From positions 1 through 64,000 of the forward strand of contig VUYV01000021.1 of NCBI GenBank assembly GCA_008711295.1: a stretch of DNA of 64,000 bases. The letters are read 5' to 3'. The stretch comes from Anarhynchus alexandrinus (Eukaryota; Chordata; Aves; Charadriiformes; Charadriidae). Below, piece by piece: positions 12,201 through 31,317 of this stretch. The notes under the pieces were generated by a model, which saw nothing but the letters and a program-made list of their open reading frames with translations, ran no database searches and had not been told where the DNA came from. Position numbers and translations under genes: made by a program. How positions within the stretch are numbered: position 1 is the first letter of the stretch; each line of letters opens with the position of its first letter.

Positions 12201-13191
12201 AGTGCTCACTGGGGGGAAAAGAGGAGGCTTGATTTAATCACCTGTTTTCTAGGTAGAAAAAGCAGGGGGGCACAGAAGACAATAATGTTTTAAGTTGATC
12301 ACGTCACTTAATTTTTTGTGCGTGTTAGTTGTATACACATCTGAAGGGATTGTGCCAGCCATATGGACAGCAAAACTCCTGGTTTCTGGGAAGTTTCCTA
12401 CTTTTGCTTTAAAATGGCTGTCAGAGTTCATTGTTAAAACTGACCACAGAGGAGTGGAATAAGTGCAGACTCTCAATTTCCACATGAAATATTAAGTAAA
12501 CTTCTCAATGAAGCAAATCAGCAGAACTGACATGTGGTTTGATCTGAATTTTCCTTTGTGGTTTCTTTTGTCTCAGTCTGATTACGTTCCATACAGTCGC
12601 TTCTGTTCTTGCCCTCGCTGGGAATGATCCTCTTGCTTGTCTCCCAAAACTGCTCCTGGGCTCACCTACCCGATGCTCCTTTGTTCTGTATGTTTTTCCA
12701 CCATCTTACCACTCAGAAAGTGACCAGCCAGTGCCTTTCTGAACATACTGTTCCTATTTCAGCCAGATTTCACCATCTTGTTCCATCCCTTGCTAACCTT
12801 TCTGCTCTAGCCATTATGAACATGAACAGTTATATTTGGCCTATTGGTATCTCCTTTCAAGACCAGGAACTTTCTCCACACCTCAAGGTTTCTCAGCACA
12901 AAGTAATTTGGGATTCTCAAGTAGAAAAGATGAAGATAATAGCTTTCCTCATCTGTCGGATATACTGATGCCACACTATTCTACAGTGCTCTCAGCAGCA
13001 CACTAATTTCTGCCATTCACTGCTATCAGAAGACACTGACAATCACGGTTCCCTTTTCAATAACAGTAACTTTCATCTCTCTACTCAGCTTGTCTTCCCC
13101 ATTTGGCCTTTCTCCTGAGCCACATGCAAGCAATTTTGATCTTTGTATTAAACTAAATTCTCTCCTTCCTTCAAAACACCCCAACCAACTT

Positions 13192-13209
13192 CTACTACTA
13201 CTACTACTA
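13192..13209. repeat. (CTA)n microsatellite
   Basis: Six uninterrupted CTA units. Confidence 0.85.
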
Positions 13210-15518
13210 GTTTGCCTCCTTCTGACTCATCCCAGTAGGCTTTTATGCCTTCCCATCACCTAAGAAACTCCCCTATAACATTTGGTCTGGACTCTCCATC
13301 ATCACTATTATTGCCCATCGCACAGATTTCCTGAGCTCGCTCTGTAGTGGGAGCCCCTCTGCACTCTCCTCTGATCAATCGCTCCTTTCATGTTGACAGT
13401 CCCACTGCTTCCTGTTGAATCTCAAAAGCTCCTTTTTCAGCGAGCGAATCATGAAAGCACCTTTGTTTCATCTTTCTCGGTTTTTCACCAAAGACAGTTG
13501 AAACTTATTTCAACCTTTGTTATTCTTTCACAGTGGGTAATTAACAGCAGCATTACCAGTGCTTTCCTTTCTCTTGGTAGTTTTTGTGTGTTCTTGAGCT
13601 TGGTACCACTTTGTGTGCTAATTATTGCTTGTATACTAGTTATGCAGGCATCTTCCCCGTTAGGATACCTGCTTCCCTTAGTCCATAGCCATTCCCTTTT
13701 AGTGCCATGACTTCTCTTCCGTGGCAGCCCAGAAAGGTCGTATCAGACTGTGATGTTTGGTCCTAATTCTTTCTCCTCCGCAATCATATCAGCTTGCACC
13801 AAAATGTGTTTCCGTTGGGTATATTCTGACTGCTTGGACTGGATCAGGAGCTGTGAACAGATTATCTTGTGCCATTCTGTGGATTCACAGAGCTTAGATA
13901 TAAACTGGGACTAGAAAGGCATGGAATGTAGCAAAGGCTGACATCGCTGAAATTGGCTTAGAAAGCTGAGAAGAGGCAGACTTGTACAAAAATGTGCCAG
14001 GAGAAGGGGAATGTGCTGACTTGCACAGCACCAAAGCTAAGAGCAGGATGTCTTGGGATGCAGCAGATATGCAAAGGGCTGCCTGAGTCAGGCAGCTGAA
14101 AATGGACCTCTCTGGAGTGTGGAACAGGCTCAGAGTGCTGATTCCAGACAATTTAAAAGACGGAGAGTTGAAAACAAGCAGGCTTGTTGCATAACGCAGA
14201 CATGCACCAGAGAATAAACCACTGGATCCATGCCTTGCCACCAGTGGAACCACAGATGTGGAGCCAGAACTAGTTCACTTTCATGACTTGCCATACCCAT
14301 GCTACTTCTGCCAGGATCTGGGGTAGGGACAGAGGAATTCTCCCACAGTACGCTGTAAAAACACTGACAGGGCTACACAGCTTACTGCAATGTTACAAAC
14401 CCTAAACGCCACATCTGGAAAAATGGAACAGGGTGAAGGCATGACTTGGCTCACGCAGACATTTGTACACCCCCTTCCCCACAGTGCTTGCCCATTTCAT
14501 TCTCCGTTATGGTAAGCTAATACAACAGGAGTGTATTGAAGGTGTCGCTCTCTCAAATTAAGCCTGTACCGGAGAGGTGCTCTGACTGGGGAGCTGAGGG
14601 CGGGGAAAATCCATGCATGGAAAAGCAGCGTGATTTAAAGGCATGGAGTCATGTCTGTTGGCATGCTTGGGCTGTGGCATAACAGCTCTGCTGAGAGGGA
14701 GCTAAAAATTGGCAAGACTGGTGTCTGAGGGTGGGGTTGGGCAGGAACCTGAGCAGAAACAAGCATAACGTGTAGCACAGACTTCATGTGTTCCTATGTA
14801 CCGCCCCTCATGACCACCACCACCTTTTAAAGTTATTTAGGCTTGACAAATGCTAATCCTCTAAATTGGGCTTAAAGCTTGAAACATGGCTTCAGGTGCT
14901 TTGGCACTGAAGACCATCCTAGGAATCTGAGGAGCTTGTCCACAGTTTTCCACACGTTTTAGGCCTAGGCTGTACCTGCTGTATAGGGCTTCGACCATCC
15001 TTCTGGTGAATATTTAAGGACTGTTTGAAGAGGGAGCAGGTGAAGACAGAGGAAGAATATATACAATCTGTGCATTACAGTTGCTTTCCCAGGTCCACAT
15101 TTGCCCTGTGGCTTTTCCCCAGCTGAGGGAATTTTTGATGTGCAGTTGCTTCCTGAGTTAATCAGTGAAGGAGTTCATCCCTTGACTGCGCACACCTCAG
15201 CCTCATCAGCAATTAGTTATAGCTGTGATGGAGATTATACTTATGCTCCACTAGATGTATAGTGGAGGAAACTGTAGATGAAGGGCAGAAGAAAGCATCT
15301 TTCAGTCAAGCCTCCATTGCCTGTGTGTTCTCGAAACCTAGAGAAATTCACCAGCTAGAAGTCTAGGCCCAAGTGGAAATGGAGAGTGTAGACAGCCTCT
15401 TTCTCTTACACATGTCCTTGCAGAACATGGTATCCAAACCTAATCAACAGAAAGTTAGGAAACCAGCACCTTAACCCTGCCTCTTCATTAAATCCAGAAA
15501 GAACAGTTGCCCTACATT

Positions 15519-15524
15519 AAAAAG

Positions 15525-15566
<42 letters not shown>

Positions 15567-15607
15567 CAGAAAAAGAAAAAAGAGAAAAAGAAAAAAAAAA
15601 AGGAAAA
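15519..15607. repeat. A-rich simple repeat
   Basis: About 90 bases of nearly pure adenine with interspersed G, grading into AAAAAG-type units. It could be an expanded poly(A) tail, but nothing upstream looks like a retrocopy. Confidence 0.85.
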
Positions 15608-16538
15608 GATCTTTTTGGCTGGTATAATTTGATAGTAACACATCGATTTTTTCATTCCCGTCCACCCTCCCATTTAACTTGTACTTATTTGCAATGACCT
15701 CTGGCTATCCAGAGGTCATGCTGCCACCTTGAGATTTTATCCTTAAAAAGAGGACCTGTAAAGAGTTCCTTTCCATTGACACAATTTTCTGTCCACAGAG
15801 TTATAACACCTATTCACACCTGACCTGCACAAATGAGAATAATTTATTCCTTGAAGTGTGATATATAACCCTTAATAAGTCAAACCTTCTGTTAGGAATT
15901 GCCATAACGAATAATGCAGCATATGAAGTCCCATCACCAGTTTGCATCTGCAGTTCACTAGTACTATATCCAATAAAAAGATAACATTTTGTATGTAAAA
16001 ATGAAACTGATGTCAATCATCATATTAAGAAGGCAAACCTCTTAATTGAACAAGAAGAAATGCCAATAATAAGGCTACGTACAAAGTAGAAAAGGAGGTA
16101 GAAAAAAGAAAATCATTCCAAACCCACTTTTACAGTTCAATAAGAAAGACGCTTCCTAGGGGAGAAGGCAGGCCTGGCCGCTTCTAAGGAATTCTTTGCT
16201 TTGAACAAAATGCACAGATTTTGTTGGGCTTCACACTGAAGAGGCCCAATGTCACATTCTTCAGGAACTTTTGAGTTACAGAGTCAGGCACATATACTGT
16301 CTCTGTCTGTGTCCCCTTATGCTCCCATTAACCTTGCCCTCCTTTAACAGTCCAGCTTCAACAGGAAGAGTAGAAAAAGGTCTCATTCTAGAACAGCTTC
16401 TGGTCTAAGAGCCTTGAGCCTTCCCAGGCTCAAAAGCAAATTGCACCCAGGTCTCTGCTTGCTGTTTGTAAGCTCTAGATACTAAACTAGAATACAAAAG
16501 GCATGAATCTCATCAGTCGTGATTTTGCATGAGAACAG

Positions 16539-16955
16539 AGAATCACAGCATGGGTTGGGTTGGAAGGGACATTAACAACAATGTAGTTCCAATCCCCCTG
16601 CCATGGGCAGAAACACCTTCCACTAGACCAGGTTGCTCAAAGCCCCATCCAACCTGACCTTGAACACTTCCAGGGATGGTCCTCAACAGCTTCTCTGGGC
16701 AACCTGTTCCAGTGTCTCATCACCATCACAGTAAAGAATTTCTTCCTAATGCCTAATCTAAATGTACCCTCTTTCAGTGTAAAACCATTACCGCTCGTCC
16801 TATCACTACACTCCCTGATAGAGAGTCCCTCTCCATCTTTCCTGTAGGCCCTCTTTAGGTACTGGAAGGCCGCTATAAGGTTTCCCTGGAGCCTTCTCTT
16901 CTCCAGGCTGAACAACCCCAGCTCTCTCATAGGAGAGGTGTTCCAGCCCCCTGGA
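16539..16955 (-). mobile_element. CR1 LINE fragment with ORF2 C-terminal remnant
   Basis: The plus strand begins with a degraded AGAATCACAGCATGG tail and continues through the TTGGAAGGGAC block, the reverse complement of the CR1 3' end. On the minus strand a frame of about 97 codons (16637-16930) carries [20 protein letters not shown], the conserved C-terminus of CR1 ORF2. It is truncated at the 5' side and non-functional. Confidence 0.92.
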
Positions 16956-19900
16956 GCCCCCTGCCACTGGGCTTGTACTGAACTCAGTGCTGTCCGTCCT
17001 TGCTAAATACAGTCAGCATATGACAGCCCATGAAGGAGTGGGACATGAGTTGGGCCCAAAGACATCATCACATTGTAGATTGCATGTGGCTTTAGGTTGG
17101 AAATAACAGTGAAGCCATTCAGCTCAGCCCAGAATATCAGATATAAGTATTCCAGAAAGAAAATAAAAAAGGCCACTCCAGACAATTAGGCATGTAAGCA
17201 ATTAAGACAGGAAAAGTACAGTTCATTCTGTTAAGAGCTCAAAGCCCAAGTTCAGTATGGCTTGAAACCTGGAAGTCTTAAGTTCCTTTGCAAAACCTGT
17301 GTGTCCATGCTGACGGGACATTGGTAGATGATTAAGTCATTTGTTACCTTAGTTGTCTCATGTTCTCAAATACAGAAGTTCCTTTCAAGCACGTTAGGAT
17401 GGAAACAGATCTTCACTTGTTAAAAAGTGAGTTGCAGGCACAGAGCCAAAATTTGCCTGTCAAACTTGTATGAGTACTGGATTTACTGGTATGGATGTAG
17501 ACTAGGATTTGGCCAATACAGCTTGTCCCAGTCCCAGGTGTTTTAAATGGCAATAACATGCTGTACTCTGGCCAGCCGTTAGTGCAAGGATTGAGGGTGT
17601 CTTGGCACTAAGGTCAACAAAATAAAGTTGACTCAGTTCCTAGGCTTATAAAACCAGTCTTGCTGAGGCTTCGGCACTTTCACCTGTGTGATTCATGGCT
17701 ACATAGCCACCTGCAGCTGTAATTACCTGGGGTAAGTGTGAGGTTCTCTGGGAACCTCTCTGAGGGCTCTCAGTAGCTCACTAATTTGTGCTACTCTAGG
17801 AATTGATTCAGACCTCATTTCCTTTTTCTCTTCATGGAAGGTCTTAGCCTGCTGACACATTTAACCCAGTCACCTCCAGCTACGCACACGCGTCAGTTCT
17901 GTCCACTCAGGCATGGTGCCAAAGCAAGATGCCCGCTTAAAACGGACTACTTTTGCAGCCGCAGTAGCAGAATGTAAGAGAAGCTGCATAAGATGAGATG
18001 AGCTCATTTAAGCCCCAGTTTCTGACATCCAAATACAGCATGAGGTCTCTGAAGGGATATTAGAGCTGCGTTTATACCAGGGTGCAGGCCTGTAGGCTCT
18101 GCAGCACAATTGACGTTAAACAGCCAAATTACGTTCATCCGTGCCTGGAAGGGTCAGCAGAAACTTCCGCACTTCCACAAGGGAACAAAATCCTTCTGGT
18201 ACTTTTATGAGAGGCTTTCCCTGATTCTCTTCACAGTACACCGCTGTGGAAGCCTTACTGCTTAAAGCAGATAGTTACCGAGGCTGGAAGCGAGCTCTCT
18301 CACCTGACCGCTTTGGAGGGCTGTGGCTCGGCTGCAGTCAGAGGCACGCAGACCATATGGTGCCCAGATGATGTATAATAGCATTTATTCAGCGGCCTGG
18401 AGATCTGATGTTCCGCTGGCTGGCAAAAGGAACAGCTTCCCTCTGAACAACAGTTATTGACAGGTGCCAGCGCTTGTGTTTGCTCTTTTGCGACACCGTG
18501 CCCATGTAACAACGCAGCCAAGAGCGGCATGGAGGAGCTGCGCAGACAGTGGCACAGAATGGTGATTAGCAACTTGATGACAACAGAAGCCAAAACACAA
18601 GATAAAGCACAGCGTGTAGTTAGCAAACAAGGTACAATTGTCTCCTTTTGTCATTAGGCTGTGGGATAAGAAAGGAGGAGGCAGCCTTGGAATATTTTGG
18701 TTGCCACTTGTTATCTAGAGCACTGCTAACAGAAAGCTGCTAAATCAGCCTGGCCAAAGCCAGAGGTGGAAATGATGTTCTGATGCATTAGAGAGGGGCT
18801 GGTGGAAGCTGTTCAAACATAGCTTTTGTCACCTCTACTGAAAAAGCGCTTATTACTTTTATTATGGAAATGCCTTAAGACATCATATTTTCAACCCCCC
18901 CCGCCTCTGTTTTGCCAGACACAGTACAAACAGAGGGAGACCTACTCACCTGTCTGGAGCTCTGAGAGCATTGTGAGCATTGGCACGGAAGCTGCTCTTC
19001 AGACAGCTGGTTTTTTTTCAGTGTAGTAAGAGGAAATACGCTCAGCCTAATAGCAAAATATCTGCTAAAGTCAACTCAGGAATCTCTCTCTCTCTCCCAA
19101 TGAAGACATAGCTTATTTCAGGAGTCCAAACTGCTTTTGACTATGGATTACAGGACAGACTAGCTTTGCCCAAAGTTTCTATCTTAACTCTGCTTTTATT
19201 TATTACTTGACTACAGTAATAGCATATTGTATAAGATAATATAACCCAAGATTGTACTGTGCAAAGGGCCCCAATTTATTTAATCAATATGTCTCATGGT
19301 GTCTGGATGATTACATACAAAATGCCAGGGGCAAAAAAGCAATAAAAGCAACGAGACACTAGAAGTATTGTTCAGATAGCTGTGTAATAATCTAAAGCAA
19401 TTTAATTTTCTGTGTTGAAAGTTAATTACTTACTTTAGGGAAAGACCAATTTAATGTCTTCTGTCAACTAAGTGGCTAAGATTCATTAAAAGGAACCCAT
19501 ATTACAAATACCTTCATGCCACATTGCTTTTATTTCCAGGGATAAAAACTTCTTGCCCCCTACCCCCAACCAACTTCTATTCTAAACAGATTTTATACAG
19601 TCTTTTTCTCCATAGCTTCTGGGAACAAAAGCTTGAAACAAACCTTCGTGGGCCTTGTAAGAACATGCCCAGATAACACAGGTGTCTGACCTCAACCGCA
19701 CACAGCAGACAAATGCAAGGAAATTCACCAAATTAAAATTTCGACTGCCACAGAGATAAAATGGGGCAAACTGTATAGGAAAGTCATTAATGTAATATTG
19801 TTTAGAGTCAGAAACTCAAGCAAACCGTACCTTTAAAAAAAAAAAAAGTAAAAAACCTCAAAACCTAAAACCAGCAGAGTCAGGAAATGAGCCAGTATTA

Positions 19901-22900
19901 CGTATTGGTATGTAAAGATAAATATTGGAAACTCACATAATGTTGCTGAAATGGCCTTTTTAGGTGTGCCTCTCTGAGTTCAGTACAACTTCCCTGTAGA
20001 AGGAAAGCCTGTGAATAGGCTTAAGAGAGGCATGGAAGGATTGGAAGGAGAAGAAATAACTAAAATAAACACACCCTAACCCGTTCATAACAACAGCATC
20101 TCCCAAATACTTTCCTTGCTTTTATCGTCACTTTAAAAACCACCAGTTGGTAACAAAAACATTCCTGCCAAGGGTGTGTGCGAGCACTAAATCTGTCATA
20201 GGTAAGAATAATCCAGAATCAGTCACATAGGTGTAAAGTATCCTCCGAGTCCAGAAAGCGATCGTGAAAATAAGCAGCCAGCACCCCTTTGTTTGATATT
20301 TGCTCTTTCATAGCAATACTTGAGATCAGTGGTGGAAGAGGCAGAATTACCTGCCCTGAAAACCTGGCGTAGGGTAAGATCTTCCAGGCATCACTAGTAA
20401 GAACATCAGCCAAGAGAGTCTCCTATTTTCCTCACACACTTACCTACTGCCCTCGGATGGCAGTTTTGTCATGTGTCGCCCTGTTGCTGCGCCGCCAGGG
20501 ATGTGCACAAGAATCTGATTTGCGCCTGCAGCCAAGAGCCTGAAATGTCTGAGGTCCCATTTAGACACTGCCAGCATTTTCAAAGCTGCCACTGAGTTAC
20601 TCCTTAATCCTGGGGGTGCCTGGATTTCTACTCGTCAGAATTTGCAAAGCCTGCCTTAGAGCTCATTAGCTGCTTTGAATCTTATCTCCAGGTGAGGCCC
20701 GAGGTGTGGTACACAAAGTGGGGAAGGGAATGCCTTTCTTGCTGGAGGGCCTCAAGCTTGCAAAGCTTGAAACAGGAGGGGTAGGTGCAGACCACTGACA
20801 TGTGGAAGGCATTTAAGTGCTTGCATAAAGGACAGGAGGCGGGGGAAAAAGGGAGAGAGCGAAACACCAAATATGAAACAGAACCCTGGAAGAGCTGCTG
20901 GGGGTTGCCAAAGGGGCTGCCTAAAGAGTTGACTAGGCATTGGTGTCCAGCTCCTGGAGAAGGCTGACTGCTGGGATGTCACCTGGAGAGTCATCTCTCC
21001 AATCAGCTGCATTGGGAAATACTTAAGTGCCTCAGCCTCTATCTTCTCTCCCCTTTCCGGTGTTTTAATCTTAATTAGTTTGGTTACACAAATGCTGTGT
21101 CCGGAGCTTGGTGCAGAAAATTTCAGGGGCAGCAGGCTGCATGCATTGCAACGGTAACAGAGTAAAACCAAGTATTTCCAGCAAGCCTTATCACTGTTTT
21201 CTGATTACTGTCCTACCCACATTGCAACTTCCCTCCAAATTCGGCTATAGCTGCTCCAGGTAGGGTTTTTGCTAATCACGCAGTTATAACTAGCACTTCA
21301 CGGCAACAACATATCTTCCTCTTTGGGGGTTCAGGTAGCCCATAGTCATCTTCTAGTAAGTGAATCAGAGTTCTGCATTTTTGCAGTGCATGCCTTACTC
21401 ATCCTTTTGTACAAGTTTGGTGACTCCTCCTTCCTCTTAGGTCTGCATGTCATAGGACAGCCCCAAATACAGCTGCAGGAGTGCTGCTGGGCTCTGCCTC
21501 ACTGAGGCAAAGAGGCCGTGGAATAGATAGATGGATGTGCTAAAAACCACCAATGACAAACACCAGCAAGACAGATGCAGTTTGTGTACCTACACGTTAC
21601 AGCGGAGGAAGTAGTTATTAGTTAAATTCTAAGATTATGTTCAATTAGTTACAAAAAAAAAAACCATGGAAAGTCTGAAAGAAATGAAATTGAAAATAGC
21701 ATTGCTACTGTTTTATCTTTTTTTTTTTTTAATTAGCAGAGGAGGAGGGCAGGCAAAGTAGAAGGATTTAGAATCATGGCCAAGTTCACCTGTTTGCCAA
21801 CAGGATAGCAATAACAGTATTATAACTTGTGTTTTGCACAACGTATGTCTCAGGTTCTAATAAATATACAATAACTTATCCCCTAAATCAGTAAAAGAAA
21901 CAGGCAAGTACTAACTGCAAGTAATTTTGTTCCATTTAATTCTCTTCCAAAAACCTATCACAAGGTTCAGGAGCTTATCTTGCTAACACGAACCTCCTCA
22001 GCTCCCCTTTGAGCTGACTCCAGCCCTGTAGCTTTGAAGCTTGCTACGGCTGTGGGGCAGAGAGCCGAGCAGATTTCTCAGGGAAATCTTGTGCACGTGT
22101 GCGTGGGGGCAGCGGGCAACGACTGTGGTCTCACTGGAGCTTTTTGCAACCATTTCCAGTGTCACAGTGACCTGCAGTTATTTGGAAAGGAAGTTTCCAG
22201 CTGCAAGCATTTTTAATTTGCAACTCTTATCTACTCACTGAAAGAAGCCTGCTGGGACTGGTATGCATCCCTATTAAAAGTTGTGTGAGTGCTTTTTTTT
22301 ATATTTTTTAAATACTCAGTTTACATGACACTTCTGATCTCGTGACGATTACATAGAAATTCCCGTTAGGGTTTGCCTTTCACAGCTAATGAGTGCTACT
22401 AAAACAAATTTTATACTTAAGCAATGGGATGCGTAGAGTGGAAGTCGAGATGAGTCAGCAGTGAGCTAAGGTTACGTGAATAGCAATACAAACCGTGCCT
22501 GCCGCTAGGAAACAGCCCACAAAGGTCATACCAAGTGCCTCGTATTTAGACGCTACCACCCTGGTGATACGAATTCTCCTAAGACTCTCAGGGTTTTTAG
22601 ACCAAGCATCATTCTGTTTGACATTTGGATGTTGGCATATTCGACACCCGCTACTTGGTATCTGGAGGAGAGGGAAGAACGCTTGACATCACCGGTGCTA
22701 TTCACAGCGAGGCACGCCTGCCACGTTGACAGATGCTGCCCTCTCCCCATCTAGGGGAGTTAGGCGCTAAAATTAGTAAGTATCAAAAAAAGCATACTGA
22801 GTACAGATCTGCTGAATCCCATCAACGAGAAATACCGAAGAGAAGGTAAGGAGTCACCACTGCTCTTCCTACTGGAGTTAGGGCTGTGATTCACCAGGAG

Positions 22901-25900
22901 GGACAGCACAGCGTACAAAACGACTGCCCCTGGCACAGAGGTAGCCGGGATGCCCGAGGATAACCAGGTGCTGAGCCACAGCAGCTTACAGCGCACCACG
23001 TGAAAGCAGATCAAGGGCGGTGACAACCTTTACAAGTAATTACCTACACTGATGGGNTCCCTGGTGAGGCACCGCTTCTCACAAGCGCTCCTGGAGAGGA
23101 AATAGTTTATAAGCTAAAACTCATTTAGAGTTCAGCTCTGTTGCCTCCACGATGAGAATAAACAAGCGTATCAGCTCCACTTGTGAATCACAGCTTTTGG
23201 GAACGTCACCTTGAAGAGCAGGAAAGAGTCTTTCTTCAGGTAGAATTGATCTCTTTAATCTCTTCTGCCGGGATCATTGCCTAAGCTCCTTTATTTGCGA
23301 AAAAAGAAAAAGGAGGGAAAAAAAAAAGAAGCACAATAAGAAACACAGCTGCTTGTGATGGTTCCACCCTCCCTTATTCAATTGTTCAGCGGTTTAACAG
23401 TCAGCCTGAATGTTGCAGACCTACTTTTAATTCTCTCTTCTAGCCGAGAGGGTTCAAGGCCACATTGTTCCAGCCCTCCACTCAAGTGACCTAGCTACAA
23501 AACAACTGAATTAATAATAATAAAAAGAAAAAATAAAAGGAGAAAAACATCCCACCATAAACGCCTTCATGTTCTGCTGACCCACTTCAGTAAGAACACT
23601 TGGAGACTCTGTGTGGCTTCTCACCGAGACTGATTTTGCCAGGACTGAGAACTGCAGTTATTCTGTAAAACCAGCGTTACTGGTTGCAGACAGACACAGA
23701 CTTTACAGCACCTTCTCCATCAGCAGTGAGAGGCGCTTTAAAACTTCTTTGCAAGAGAAATTTCAGGCCTCTGGACTACCCACCAAAAGTCTGTTTTTAT
23801 CGGTCTCTCTGACACGTTTGTATCAGCGCATTAAATGCCATTAAACTTGAGAGGGTAAAACAAAGCTTCTCCCACAGGCAAAGCTAAGAACAATAGTGGT
23901 GGTGAATTACAGTTGGCCATCGCAAGACCAAAGGGCATATAGGCGATGCTATACAGCAACAACTGGGATTTAACAATTGGCAGTTATTGCTATAGGTAAA
24001 TACCAGCTGCCTCACTCCAAGCCTCAACAGTGTAGCTTATATCACAGGTTTTAGTCTTTCATATGTAAACAAAGTTATGCAAACATGTAAATTTGAATTT
24101 GAGGTAGTTTTTCAAAGCTAATCTTTCACAGTGACAGGAGCACTTACTGAGATACCAAGAAAGGCATGAGCAGTGTACCTGGTTTGAGTTACAAAGGCAG
24201 CCTGAACTCCTGTAGAAAACCAGTCTTTTTTGAACATACACCACAAGTGTGTTTGTAAATACGTGACTGAAACAACTGCTTGCAGGTACCTCTTTTAACT
24301 TCCTTTTGTAATGAATGAATTTGATTAAAGAGCCAAAATTCAGTGCATATGAAAGCTGCAATTTGACAAATCCCAACAGCACCCGTCCTCGTTGCGGTAG
24401 GAGCAGAGCTTCTGTGGGGACTGACCGTATTCTCCTCTGTGTGCTGCACCAAAGGAGCTCTTCGGGACTCAAAAAAAAACCAACAAAAAAATTGTGTTGT
24501 GAGCCATTTGCCCTTCTGCATAGTGCTAGGAGCTGTAATGCCACCTACTGATGGCTCTGCATAGTGGCCTCAAGTTCCCAGCCCGCTCCCTTCAGAGGAA
24601 AGCCAGGCAGCCACCGCAGACATGCCTGTGCTGCGGAGGGCAGGAGGGAGGCTGTCCTTAGCTGGTGGGCTGGTGAGGACCTGGCCGACTTTGCCTCCTT
24701 CAGACACGGCAAAATTGGTTTCGCGGATAGTTTACAGAAGTTCTTTTTCGAGTTTATTATCCCTACGCCCTCTATTAAGTATTTTCAGCAAAAAAAAAGC
24801 AGCAACTGAGAGAAAACTTATTTTTGAAGCATTTGGGTTTCTTCTGTCTTCTCTGAAAGCGTTTTAAACCCTTTTCCCCCTCTGTTTTTCAGCATGTTCC
24901 ATACTTTTCTTACAGTCCTACCATTAGCATCCTGTGCTGCCTTACGTGTGCAGACAGCCCCTGTTCTTTTGCAAAGCTAACTGGGACTGAGGTAGAGCAG
25001 AAGCTTCAGAGCTTTTTCTTACAGGTACCAGTGAATGATTTTTATGGCATTGTTCTTCTCAAAAGACAATAGTCCTGGCAGGTTGTTCATGAAAGAACAG
25101 TGTATTTCTAAACAAATGATCACTGTCCTTCTAAATTTATTAGAAGTTCCGTTCGGAATAGCAGCCTACCAAGAAACAGCAAAATGCTCTCAGCCAAATG
25201 ACATTTCTTAATTTTGTAACCTAAATACTTAAGGGATAACAATGTAATTCCTAGAAGTGACAGAAGCAACTCTGATCACCCTTTCTCTCAAGACCAAAAA
25301 GCCAGAACCACAAGTATTCAGATTATGGCAAAACTGTTTCAGAGGACTGTAGCAAATCTGCTATGCATTCCATACCATAAGAACTAGAGGATATAATTAT
25401 AAAAAATGGAAGAAAAAGGAATGCCTCCTTCTCACACACCAAAAGCACCACTCAGCAGAGGCTCTTCAGAATATATTGTATATTGTTTCATTTGGAAAGC
25501 AAGAATAACATTTTCAGAAAGAAAAAAAAAAGACAGAGAGCACACCTTCCCTCTTCATCCAGCTCCATTCTCACTGTGCTTTGAAAAAAAGGTGGAAAGA
25601 GGAAAGAAAGAAAAAAAATAAATGGTTGCAATGAAATGTAACAAATTCTGTATTGTCAGTCCTGCAGATGTGGTAAGAAGCATCACTCAACCATTCTACT
25701 CACAAATGGTATTCTTTTTTAAGAAAACACTAGGATTTACCATAAGTTTGTAAAAAGCAGTATTAATATTGTACTCAGAGTCAAGAAATTGAGGTGCTAA
25801 AGTGGTAAAATACCCCCTCAATTACATCCATAAGATTTAAAATTTTTAATGTGCAAGTCTAGGACAAAAATCATTAATTTACAATGCACTAAAATTTGAA

Positions 25901-26100
25901 GGATGGGAGCTTCTTCATTGTACATGCTCACCATAGTAAGTGAAGTGCTCAGTTGCTGAAGTACAAAAATCAGTATGCTTAAGTGACTTATGCTTCATTT
26001 TTAAGGCAAAAATAGGTAACAACACAACTGCATACAGTTGCAAAAATATTTACAGACATGATTAGATAAACAGTTCACTTCTAGCATGAAAATTTTAATG
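16956..26100. other. Intergenic DNA downstream of MYL12B, no gene recognised
   Basis: TGIF1 would be expected on this side if mammalian gene order holds, but no homeodomain exon is visible. The longest open frame (161 codons, 24059-24544, minus) has no family resemblance. A single undetermined base sits at 23,057. Small A- and T-rich runs occur (for example about 19,833 and 21,720) but nothing else I can assign. Confidence 0.5.
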
Positions 26101-26104
26101 ACGT

Positions 26105-26441
26105 ACTTAATATAGCAGAGTTTTATTTGAAAATTCCCATTAAAAATGTAAAAATCTAGCTAGGATGAGCAGCACTCACATTTTTACCTGGGCCTTCGCA
26201 CTCACCAATCTTTGTCCCTAAACCTCTATCAGTGTAAGCTGTCCTCTCTCCCTGCCCATTTCCAGTCTTATTACACAGGTGCAGGTGTGTCTGAGCAGCC
26301 CCAGAGTCCACAGGTGAAAAAGCTGGAATGTTAAAAATGTACGCAAAAGGTCCCAACAAGAAAAAAAGAAAAAACAGATCCTGAGAAATAAAATTACTAG
26401 GGGGTGGAAAAAAAGCCATCTGCAGGTATCAGTGGGTTTGC
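26105..26441 (-). other. MYL12B: MYL12B 3' UTR with AATAAA signal
   Basis: The sequence between the stop codon and an AATAAA hexamer (plus-strand TTTATT at 26,122-26,127) is about 315 bases, a plausible MYL12 3' UTR. Patches align with the MYL12A 3' UTR, including the ATCTTTGTCCC and CTTATTACACAGGTGCA regions. Overall it is clearly diverged, in contrast with the coding exons. The exact cleavage site is an estimate. Confidence 0.7.
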
Positions 26442-31074
<4,633 letters not shown>

Positions 31075-31317
31075 CTAGGGAGAGAAGTAAATACGGTAAA
31101 TACAGTAAGATCAGAGTTATGACTTAAAAAAAACTGCACTAAGGTTTAACGTTAAAGTTCATAGACAGAAAATACCTCTAACACACTTCACACTTCCACT
31201 TCCTCCATCAGAACATATTTCCCTAATCAAGAAATGAAAAAGAGAAGCAGAAAATACAAACAAATGAAAGACAGACTCCTAACTAAAAAAAAGTCACTAA
31301 AAGAAGATGTAAGTTAA

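Larger units (their letters stand above)
8736..16538. other. Intergenic DNA, no gene recognised apart from the possible exon near 9 kb
   Basis: The span contains a CTA trinucleotide run (13,192-13,209) and a long A-rich tract (15,519-15,607). Around 11.8-12.3 kb short open frames overlap in several frames on both strands. This reflects locally stop-poor, GC-richer sequence and not a recognisable gene. Confidence 0.45.

Noticed and set aside
15471..15665. Open frame rich in phenylalanine
   Set aside because: It is a translation of the A-rich tract in reverse and has no coding meaning.
24059..24544. 161-codon minus-strand open frame
   Set aside because: With ordinary base composition, a few frames of this length are expected by chance in 64 kb. 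No domain, no family resemblance, and a second frame overlaps it on the same strand.
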